Assembly (NCBI GenBank): GCA_044348925.1
Contig: JBIKRY010000324.1
Location: 1-5,115 of the forward strand
Reading direction: 5' to 3'
Source of the DNA: JAAFKA01 sp044348925
Lineage (GTDB): Bacteria > Bacteroidota > Bacteroidia > Cytophagales > Thermoflexibacteraceae
DNA length: 5,115 nt
Shown in pieces: positions 1 through 4,718 of the stretch. Numbering within the stretch: the first letter of the stretch is position 1; the number at the start of each line of letters is the position of its first letter. The notes beneath the pieces were generated by a model that saw nothing but the letters and a program-made list of their open reading frames with translations, did not search any database and was not told the origin of the DNA. A program made the position numbers and the translations under genes.

Positions 1-663
1 ACCTTCTTCGCCTGCATGCGGATTGAGTCCCAAAACAGCAACTTTAGGTTTGCGAATCCCAAAATCATCTCGCAAAGTTTTGAGTAATAAGTTAGCTTTT
101 TTAATAATTTTTTCTTGTGTAATATGCTCCGATACTTGTGCTAATGGAATATGTGCCGTAATAGCACCAATTCGCAAAAACTCACTTACCAAAACCATCA
201 AATTATCATCTTTTGCAAAATTTGCAGCATAATATTCTGTATGCCCAGGGTAAGGAAAATCTACACTTTGTATCGTAAATTTATTGATAGGTGCAGTAAC
301 TACTGCATCTAAATGTCTTGCCTTCAAATCTTCGGTACAACGTGCCAAAGCCAAATATGCACAACGTCCAGCCTCTTGAGTTACTTTGCCAGGTTCTATT
401 TCCAAATTATCTTCCCAACAATTAATCAAATGTATTTTTTTGTCTGCCACTTGCTCAACGGTATTAATCGTATGAAAATTAACCATCTCCAAAGCTAATA
501 ATTTTTTGTATTTGGCAATGATTTTTGCCGAACCATACACTACAGGTTTGCAAATTTTTAGAATACGAGGGTCTGCCAAAGTTTTTAAAATGACTTCGAC
601 ACCAATACCATTAAAATCTCCTATTGTAATACCCAAAACGGGACGTATTTCTGTATTTTCCAT
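1..663 (-). CDS. pdxA: 4-hydroxythreonine-4-phosphate dehydrogenase PdxA (partial, C-terminus beyond left edge)
   Basis: PdxA is the NAD-dependent cytoplasmic enzyme that oxidises 4-hydroxythreonine-4-phosphate. The product decarboxylates to 3-amino-2-oxopropyl phosphate, which PdxJ condenses with deoxyxylulose phosphate in vitamin B6 synthesis. The first 221 codons are present and open to the window edge; family members are about 330-360 residues, so roughly a third is missing. Visible motifs are ITIGDFNGIGVEVILKTL near residues 12-27, VTAPINK (121-127), PGHTEYYAA (139-147), ITAHIPL (168-174) and GLNPHAGEEG (212-221). By family comparison His171 and His216 are two of the three metal-ligand histidines and His141 lies in the substrate site; the third ligand is off the window. 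The start at 663 gives the usual short N-terminus before the GDxNGIG motif. The gene lies 96 nt downstream of the transketolase gene on the same strand with no recognisable promoter between, so co-transcription is likely. Identification is secure. Confidence 0.95.
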   Translation of the reverse strand, partial: MENTEIRPVLGITIGDFNGIGVEVILKTLADPRILKICKPVVYGSAKIIAKYKKLLALEMVNFHTINTVEQVADKKIHLINCWEDNLEIEPGKVTQEAGRCAYLALARCTEDLKARHLDAVVTAPINKFTIQSVDFPYPGHTEYYAANFAKDDNLMVLVSEFLRIGAITAHIPLAQVSEHITQEKIIKKANLLLKTLRDDFGIRKPKVAVLGLNPHAGEEG

Positions 664-718
664 TAGATAATCATTTACTACTTTTAAATAGATGCTTAAA
701 ATATCTTGTAATTTGGTG

Positions 719-752
719 AAGTTGTGTAATACGGTTTTGTCTTACACAACTT
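719..752 (-). other. perfect 11-bp stem-loop between tkt and pdxA
   Basis: AAGTTGTGTAA (719-729) and TTACACAACTT (742-752) are exact reverse complements separated by a 12-nt loop. The hairpin lies just after the transketolase stop codon on the minus strand. No T-run follows it in the minus-strand direction, so it is not a classical intrinsic terminator there. It could be a transcript-stabilising or processing hairpin between two co-transcribed genes, or a weak attenuator. The T-rich stretch at 751-761 would follow the stem only for plus-strand transcription, and no gene would use it. Confidence 0.5.
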
Positions 753-759
753 ATATTTT

Positions 760-1599
760 TTAATAATCTCCCAAAGTTTCTGGCAACTGTGCCAATGCTT
801 TTTGTAATTGCTCGTCATTGGGTGCAACGCCATGCCATTTGTGAGAACCCATCATAAAATCTACGCCAAAGCCCATTTCTGTTCGCATAAGATTCATAAT
901 TGGTTTTCCTTTTCCTGACATTTTTTTTGCATTTTGCAAACTTGTAACAAGACTTTGCATATTATTTCCTTCACTTTCCATTACTTCCCAACCAAAAGCA
1001 CGCCATTTAGCTCCTAAATCTTGCAAAGAAAGGACTTCTTCTACCGAACCGTCTATTTGTTGCCCGTTTACGTCAATCGTAGCAATGATATTGTCCATTT
1101 TATTATGTGCTGCATACATAGCTGCTTCCCACACTTGCCCTTCTTGTTGTTCGCCATCTCCCATCAGCACATATACCAACTGTTGTTCTTTGTTTAATTT
1201 TTTGGTTTGAGCAGCACCAATAGCCATCGAAAGCCCTTGCCCCAAAGAGCCAGAGGCAGCCCGAATACCCTCCAAATGTTCTTCTGTAGCAGGGTGTCCT
1301 TGCAAACGAGAATTTAATTTGCGAAAAGTAGCTAATTCTTTTACCTCAAAATAGCCAAAACGTGCCAAGGTAGCATACCAAACAGGCGAAATATGCCCGT
1401 TGGAGAGAAAAAATAAGTCTTCATTTTTGCCGTCCATGCTAAATTTGGGATTATGTTGCATAATTTCACCATATAAAGCTACCAAAAAATCTGCACAACC
1501 CAAAGAGCCGCCAGGGTGTCCCGATTGACAAGCATGCACCATTCGCACAATATCTCTACGAACTTGGGTAGCAGTGTGTTCAAGTTTTAAAATTTCCAT
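760..1599 (-). CDS. tkt: transketolase, N-terminal (thiamine-diphosphate-binding) subunit of a split enzyme
   Basis: Transketolase moves two-carbon ketol units between sugar phosphates in the non-oxidative pentose phosphate pathway, making erythrose-4-phosphate, ribose-5-phosphate and xylulose-5-phosphate. At 279 residues this is only the N-terminal, pyrophosphate-binding half; the one-piece enzyme is about 620-680. Visible features are SGHPGGSLG (26-34, His28), LSNGHISP (65-72, His69), SGSLGQGLSMAIG (116-128), and the ThDP/metal motif beginning MGDGEQQEG (146-154) and closing at DVNGQQIDG (176-184, Asn178). SHKWHG (252-257) sits close to the C-terminus. The pyrimidine-binding and C-terminal domains are absent, and the reading frame ends cleanly at GDY-stop, as in other split transketolases. 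The usual partner subunit is not next door: pdxA follows instead. A good promoter lies upstream at 1652-1681. Because the first visible ThDP motifs are intact, this looks like a working subunit and not a broken gene. Confidence 0.93.
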   Translation of the reverse strand: MEILKLEHTATQVRRDIVRMVHACQSGHPGGSLGCADFLVALYGEIMQHNPKFSMDGKNEDLFFLSNGHISPVWYATLARFGYFEVKELATFRKLNSRLQGHPATEEHLEGIRAASGSLGQGLSMAIGAAQTKKLNKEQQLVYVLMGDGEQQEGQVWEAAMYAAHNKMDNIIATIDVNGQQIDGSVEEVLSLQDLGAKWRAFGWEVMESEGNNMQSLVTSLQNAKKMSGKGKPIMNLMRTEMGFGVDFMMGSHKWHGVAPNDEQLQKALAQLPETLGDY

Positions 1600-1651
1600 A
1601 CTATTTTATATAATCTATTGTGTATCTTAATTTTTGTAAGGTCTATTGCCA

Positions 1652-1681
1652 CAAAGGTAGTGAGAGAAAAGAGAAATCAAA
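1652..1681 (-). promoter_or_regulatory. predicted promoter for tkt (Bacteroidota -33/-7 type)
   Basis: Read on the minus strand, TTTG (1681-1678) is followed after 18 nt by TACCTTTG (1659-1652). This fits the Bacteroidota primary sigma consensus TTTG...TAnnTTTG. Transcription would begin near 1645, leaving a leader of about 45 nt before the ATG at 1599. The spacing is one base shorter than in the other two promoters of this window. Confidence 0.65.
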
Positions 1682-1770
1682 ACATAGTAGATTGAATTTC
1701 TGTAATGTATAGACAGTCTTTGTTTTTTGCAAAAAATATAGTAAAAATTTTGAAAAAAAGCTGCACAAAA

Positions 1771-1801
1771 TTTGTTAGCTTAGGATAAATCAATAACTTT
1801 G
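1771..1801 (+). promoter_or_regulatory. predicted promoter for rpsP (Bacteroidota -33/-7 type)
   Basis: TTTG (1771-1774) and TAACTTTG (1794-1801) are separated by 19 nt, an exact match to TTTG-N19-TAnnTTTG. Transcription would begin around 1807-1809, about 40 nt before the rpsP start codon. Confidence 0.75.
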
Positions 1802-1818
1802 CAATCCAAAAATAAACA

Positions 1819-1847
1819 GGGACGAGTTCCCAAAATCTATTTATCCC
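1819..1847 (+). promoter_or_regulatory. short structured rpsP leader with two competing TCCC partners
   Basis: GGGA (1819-1822) can pair with TCCC at 1828-1831, giving a 4-bp hairpin with a 5-nt loop. It can instead pair with a second TCCC at 1844-1847, directly before the ATG at 1849. The two pairings exclude each other. No Shine-Dalgarno sequence is present. This could be a small translational switch, but four base pairs are weak and chance is a real alternative. Confidence 0.3.
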
Positions 1848-1848
1848 A

Positions 1849-2361
1849 ATGGTAAAAATTAGACTTGCTCGTAAAGGGCGTAAAAAATTAGCAATTTACG
1901 ATATCGTAGTTGCAGACGCAAAAGCACCACGTGATGGTCGTTTTATAGAAAAAATTGGCACATACAATCCAAATACCAAAGTAGCAAGCATTGATTTGAA
2001 AGAAGACAGAGCTTTGTATTGGGTAATGGTTGGTGCACAACCTACAGATACTACCAGAGGTCTTTTGTCGCAAAAAGGGGTAATGTACAAAAAACACTTA
2101 CAAGTAGGTGTAAATAAAGGTGCAATTACTCAAGAACAAGCAGACGCAAAATACCTTGCTTGGACAAAATCTAAAGAAACTGCAGCACAAAATAAATTAG
2201 ATGGTATGGCACAAAGCAAAGAAACAGCGAAAAAAGCTGCCTTAGCTGCCGAAACCAAAGTAAAAGAAGCAAGAGCTGAAGCTATTAAGAAAAAAGCTGA
2301 AGTAGTGGTAGAAGCTCCAGTAGCAGAAAACACAGAAAGCACAGAAAATACAGAAAACTAA
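1849..2361 (+). CDS. rpsP: 30S ribosomal protein S16 (bS16) with long C-terminal extension
   Basis: S16 binds 16S rRNA and helps assemble the body of the 30S subunit. The core is unmistakable: VKIRLARKGRKK (2-13), then YDIVVADAKAPRDGR (17-31), FIEKIGTYNP (32-41) and ALYWVMVGAQPTDT (55-68), followed by a conserved VxxLL-like helix at 70-79. Ordinary S16 is about 80-90 residues; this one has 170. Residues about 92-150 are rich in Ala, Lys, Glu and Gln and probably form a charged helix or coiled coil. The last twelve residues (159-170) are an acidic/polar tail made from four 9-nt repeats. A C-terminal extension of S16 is common in Bacteroidota. The start is fixed by the canonical MVKIRL beginning. 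The gene has its own promoter and is closed by a strong terminator, so it appears monocistronic; the common partners rimM, trmD and rplS are absent from the window. Confidence 0.97.
   Translation: MVKIRLARKGRKKLAIYDIVVADAKAPRDGRFIEKIGTYNPNTKVASIDLKEDRALYWVMVGAQPTDTTRGLLSQKGVMYKKHLQVGVNKGAITQEQADAKYLAWTKSKETAAQNKLDGMAQSKETAKKAALAAETKVKEARAEAIKKKAEVVVEAPVAENTESTENTEN
2323..2358 (+). repeat. four tandem 9-nt repeats inside the 3' end of rpsP
   Basis: Units are gcagaaaac (2323-2331), acagaaagc (2332-2340), acagaaaat (2341-2349) and acagaaaac (2350-2358). They are in frame and encode AEN, TES, TEN and TEN, which form the extreme C-terminus of S16. Copy number could change by slippage without disturbing the reading frame. 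Confidence 0.85.
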
Positions 2362-2362
2362 T

Positions 2363-2398
2363 AAAAAAGATGACATTGCAAAATGTCATCTTTTTTTT
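2363..2398 (+). terminator. strong intrinsic terminator of rpsP
   Basis: GATGACATT (2369-2377) and AATGTCATC (2382-2390) form a perfect 9-bp stem capped by a GCAA tetraloop. Six A residues before it pair with the start of an eight-T run (2391-2398), giving up to 15 bp. It begins one base after the rpsP stop codon. The A-run makes it symmetrical enough to work in both directions. Confidence 0.92.
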
Positions 2399-2612
2399 AT
2401 AGGTTTCCAAACCAAAATTTGCTACTTTTTAGACATCAGCAACCGTTTACAAGCCACAAACATAACCTATTTACAACCCAGCTACGCATAGCAAAATTAT
2501 TTTTATTTTTTGTAAATACCATTTATTTCAATAGTTTTGCATTATTCATAAAATTTAGACCTAAAACATTTTGCTATGTTTTTTTGTTATAATTTTCTAA
2601 ACTTTTTATACA
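2399..2612 (+). promoter_or_regulatory. rpsP-sod intergenic region
   Basis: This gene-free stretch lies between the rpsP terminator and the superoxide dismutase start. Its only convincing content is the promoter at 2509-2539 and an A/T-rich leader of about 65 nt without a Shine-Dalgarno sequence. A small open frame overlapping it is not credible as a gene. Confidence 0.6.
2509..2539 (+). promoter_or_regulatory. predicted promoter for superoxide dismutase gene
   Basis: TTTG (2509-2512) and TAGTTTTG (2532-2539) are separated by 19 nt, the same arrangement and spacing as the rpsP promoter. Transcription would begin near 2546, giving a leader of roughly 65 nt. No obvious stress-regulator operator is visible next to it. 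Confidence 0.75.
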
Positions 2613-3218
2613 ATGGCTTTCGAATTACCTACATTAGCGTATGCTTATAATGCCTTAGAACCGCATTTTGACGCAATGACTATGGAAATACACCATAGCA
2701 AACACCACAACGCCTACGTTACCAACCTCAATAATGCGGTAAAAGATACCGATATGGCAGGTTTATCGTTGGAAGAATTACAAAAAAATATCAGTAAATA
2801 TCCTGTAGCAGTACGCAACAATGGCGGTGGACACTTTAACCACAGTTTATTTTGGGCAGTAATTGCACCAAATGCAGGTGGTGAACCTACAGGCGAATTA
2901 GCAACAGCAATTCAAAGCACTTTTGGTTCTTTTGCTACCTTTAAAGAAGAATTTGCAAAAGCTGCTACCACTCGTTTTGGCTCGGGTTGGGCTTGGCTTT
3001 CGGTAAGTAATGGCAAATTAGTTATTTCCTCGACTGCTAATCAAGATAATCCTTTGATGGACGTGGTTGATGTAAAAGGGACTCCAATTTTAGGACTTGA
3101 TGTTTGGGAACATGCCTATTACCTAAAATTCCAAAACCGCAGACCAGATTATATTGGTACATTTTGGAACGTAGTAAATTGGACTGAAGTAGCAAAAAGA
3201 TTTGCTGCTGCAAAATAA
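2613..3218 (+). CDS. sodA: superoxide dismutase, Fe/Mn family (manganese-like or cambialistic)
   Basis: The enzyme disproportionates superoxide to oxygen and hydrogen peroxide. Its 201 residues match the usual 195-210 for the family, and no signal peptide is present, so it should be cytoplasmic. Metal ligands by family alignment are His27 (MEIHHSKHH), His77 (HFNHSLFW), Asp163 and His167 (DVWEHAYY). The outer-sphere pattern is Mn-like: Gly73 occupies the place where iron enzymes carry Gln, and Gln144 in STANQDNPL supplies the second-shell Gln expected of manganese enzymes. RFGSGWAWL (121-129) and the C-terminal NVVNWTEV helix are typical. The start is supported by the family N-terminus FELPTLAYAYNALEPHFD. 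The gene has its own promoter and a terminator-like hairpin, so it is probably monocistronic. Sequence alone cannot settle whether it uses Mn only or either metal. Confidence 0.96.
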   Translation: MAFELPTLAYAYNALEPHFDAMTMEIHHSKHHNAYVTNLNNAVKDTDMAGLSLEELQKNISKYPVAVRNNGGGHFNHSLFWAVIAPNAGGEPTGELATAIQSTFGSFATFKEEFAKAATTRFGSGWAWLSVSNGKLVISSTANQDNPLMDVVDVKGTPILGLDVWEHAYYLKFQNRRPDYIGTFWNVVNWTEVAKRFAAAK

Positions 3219-3256
3219 TTTTTATAGCACCTATGCCAAAAATTAATTGGTTTTTT

Positions 3257-3306
3257 GTAAAGATGTTATCTTTTTTCAGAGATAGCATCTTTACGTCTTG
3301 TTTTTA
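3257..3306 (+). terminator. terminator-like hairpin after superoxide dismutase
   Basis: GTAAAGATGTTATC (3257-3270) pairs with GATAGCATCTTTAC (3281-3294) over 14 bp with one G-U wobble, around a 10-nt loop. A T-rich tail follows, TTG then five T residues, interrupted by G and starting a few bases late, so termination may be less efficient than after rpsP. It lies 38 nt after the stop codon. Confidence 0.75.
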
Positions 3307-3370
3307 GGAAACCAATGTAGTTTTAGTGTCTATATTACGTGCATATTTCAGCTTATCTATAAAACTAAAT

Positions 3371-3496
3371 TAGAGTTTATGAATAATTTGTATAACAGAC
3401 TTTAGTCGGAGACGTCTTAGTTTGTTTTTAAGTAGTTGAAAATCAATAACTTGCACAGACTAAAGTCTATGCTACAACAATTATTCATAAACTCTA
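3371..3496. repeat. compound palindromic element with long inverted terminal arms (MITE/REP-like)
   Basis: The outer arms TAGAGTTTATGAATAATT (3371-3388) and its exact reverse complement (3479-3496) are 18 bp. After a few unmatched bases, the arms continue with AGACTTTAGTC (3397-3407) against GACTAAAGTCT (3458-3468), another exact 11 bp. Between lie 50 nt containing smaller palindromes: AGACGTCT (3410-3417), an imperfect hairpin at 3430-3452 (AAGT, TTGA, loop AAA, TCAA, ACTT), and a 20-nt near-palindrome at 3453-3472 (GCACAGACT / AGTCTATGC). There is no coding potential. The design fits a non-autonomous miniature element or dispersed intergenic palindrome, but with one copy in view its mobility is inference. 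Confidence 0.7.
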
Positions 3497-3519
3497 TTAT
3501 AAAAATTTATTTTTATAAT
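3496..3519 (+). repeat. AT-only 10-bp inverted repeat upstream of mutA
   Basis: ATTATAAAAA (3496-3505) and TTTTTATAAT (3510-3519) are exact reverse complements with a 4-nt loop. It abuts the right arm of the larger palindrome. With no G-C pairs it would be a weak RNA hairpin; chance in AT-rich DNA is possible. Confidence 0.4.
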
Positions 3520-3554
3520 ATTTTAATATCTCACACAAACAAATTTTACATACC

Positions 3555-4658
3555 ATGTTTCCGCCTGCAAACAAACAAAGTTGGTTACAACAAGTAACTA
3601 AAGATTTAAAAGGTGCTGCTATAGAACCTGTTATTCAATGGGAATTTGAAAAAGGTTTGCAAGCTGAGGCTTTATTATTTCCTGATGAGGCTACCATTTA
3701 TGCGTATCAACAAGTATTGGCAGTCCAAAATCCAAATGTTGCTATGCACAGTTGGCGAAATCGTATGGAAATTATACTTAGCGAAGAAACCATAGCCAAT
3801 AAAATAGCTTTAGAATCCCTCAATCAAGGTATAGAAGAAATTGCATTTGTGTTGGATAGCAAACAAACCGAAAAGGTAGATTTTGCTTTATTGTTACAAG
3901 ATATTTTGTTACAATATTGTGCAATAAGTTTTGAAATAGTAGGAAATATTCCAAATTTTATGGAAAGATATTTGGAATATGTAAAAACGCAAAATGTTGA
4001 TTATCAAAGTCTTAGTGGAAGTATTAGCCTACAAAATGAATCTTCTTTTTATTATCATGCAGGTTTGGGAATTGGTTTTAAAACGGTGGTACTCAAAAAT
4101 ATAGCTACTGAAGACGAAAACTCCGAACAAATTGCCAATATTTTAACCCAATTACAGACGTATCTAACACAAAATAGTTTAGAAAATAATTTGCAAAATT
4201 GTAGCCCTAAAAATATTTTTGATAGTTTACAAGTAGATATTCAGATAAAAAATTTATATTTCATAGAAATTGCCAAATTGCGAGCTTTGCGTCTATTATT
4301 GTTGCAAATGGCTATGTTATATGGCGTAGAATTGGAAGCATACCAGCTAACTGTGCATGCAAAAACAACTTTACAAACAAGCAATAGCAATAAAATCAAA
4401 GACGAAAACCAAAATTTATTGAGCAACACCACACAAGCTATGTCGGCAATTATGGGTGCTTGTGCTATTTTGACTATTACGCCACATAGCACCGAAAAAC
4501 CAAGTTTTTCTAATCGTATTGCCCGAAATATTGCTAATTTATTGCGAGAAGAAAGTTATTTAGACAAGGTGCTTGAGGTTGCAAATGGTGCTTATTACAT
4601 AGAACAAGTAACAGATAGAATTGCAGAAAAAGCGTGGAATTTTTTTGTTGCAAAATAA
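3555..4658 (+). CDS. mutA: methylmalonyl-CoA mutase small (beta) subunit, short form
   Basis: The small subunit is the non-catalytic partner of the B12-dependent large subunit that interconverts succinyl-CoA and (R)-methylmalonyl-CoA. The N-terminus FPPANKQSWLQQVTKDLKG (2-20) is the typical small-subunit opening, with a WEF segment at 29-31. SWRNRMEIIL (66-75) with its following helix matches the first barrel strand. FIEIAKLRALRLLLLQMA (236-253), then TTQAMSAIMGACAILTI (292-308) and RIARNIANLLREESYLDKV (321-339), followed by ANGAYYIEQVTDRIAEKAW (343-361), are strong mutase barrel motifs. The protein stops right after the barrel at residue 367; there is no C-terminal cobalamin-binding domain and no DxHxxG. 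Known small subunits are usually about 450-640 residues, so this is short, with a Gln/Asn-rich, poorly conserved middle (about 185-230). It is uninterrupted from start to stop. The large-subunit gene mutB, normally adjacent downstream, is not what follows; an unrelated frame begins 60 nt later. Confidence 0.88.
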   Translation: MFPPANKQSWLQQVTKDLKGAAIEPVIQWEFEKGLQAEALLFPDEATIYAYQQVLAVQNPNVAMHSWRNRMEIILSEETIANKIALESLNQGIEEIAFVLDSKQTEKVDFALLLQDILLQYCAISFEIVGNIPNFMERYLEYVKTQNVDYQSLSGSISLQNESSFYYHAGLGIGFKTVVLKNIATEDENSEQIANILTQLQTYLTQNSLENNLQNCSPKNIFDSLQVDIQIKNLYFIEIAKLRALRLLLLQMAMLYGVELEAYQLTVHAKTTLQTSNSNKIKDENQNLLSNTTQAMSAIMGACAILTITPHSTEKPSFSNRIARNIANLLREESYLDKVLEVANGAYYIEQVTDRIAEKAWNFFVAK

Positions 4659-4718
4659 ATTAGTTGATAGCCATTACTTCGTGGACACATATATTTTTCG
4701 TTAAATACTACTTAGATT

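Larger units (their letters stand above)
1600..1848. promoter_or_regulatory. divergent intergenic region between tkt and rpsP
   Basis: This 249-nt AT-rich stretch carries no gene. It separates the leftward transketolase gene from the rightward rpsP gene and holds one Bacteroidota-type promoter for each, listed separately. Between the two promoters is a short palindrome, TTTTTTGCAAAAAA (1723-1736), which may be an operator or simply chance in AT-rich DNA. Confidence 0.6.
3219..3554. other. 336-nt gene-free region between sod and mutA
   Basis: In order, it holds the sod terminator hairpin, about 65 nt with nothing recognisable, the compound palindromic element at 3371-3496, an AT-only hairpin (3496-3519), and a short A/T-rich leader to the mutA start at 3555. 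I find no convincing TTTG/TAnnTTTG promoter for mutA here, so where mutA transcription starts is unresolved. Confidence 0.7.

Noticed and set aside
23..498. Two short plus-strand open frames (23-232 and 313-498)
   Set aside because: Both lie opposite pdxA, whose motifs are unmistakable on the minus strand; they are antisense shadows.
1888..2342. Minus-strand open frames within rpsP
   Set aside because: They are antisense to a clear S16 coding sequence and have no independent support.
2418..2495. TTTGCTA (2418-2424) and TAGCAAA (2489-2495) inverted repeat upstream of the sod promoter
   Set aside because: Only 7 bp with a 64-nt spacer in AT-rich DNA; not enough to call an operator or structured RNA.
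2383..2592. 69-codon plus-strand open frame between rpsP and the superoxide dismutase gene
   Set aside because: It begins inside the rpsP terminator and runs across the predicted promoter at 2509-2539. The translation is Phe/Leu-rich with no recognisable domain, as expected for read-through of AT-rich non-coding DNA.
3037..3288. 83-codon minus-strand open frame over the 3' end of the superoxide dismutase gene
   Set aside because: It is antisense to conserved dismutase motifs and to the terminator hairpin, with no protein-like features of its own.
3358..3504. TATAAAA heptamers flanking the palindromic element as a target-site duplication
   Set aside because: They sit at unequal distances from the inverted ends (6 nt left, 1 nt right) and are made only of A and T, so chance is the simpler explanation.
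3219..3554. Small RNA gene, riboswitch or CRISPR array in the gene-free stretch before mutA
   Set aside because: There are no regularly spaced direct repeats, no recognisable riboswitch core and no clear promoter; the symmetry is fully described by the palindromic element.
3555..4658. mutA as a pseudogene
   Set aside because: It is short but has one uninterrupted frame, a canonical start and intact barrel motifs to the end, so a reduced but real protein is more likely.
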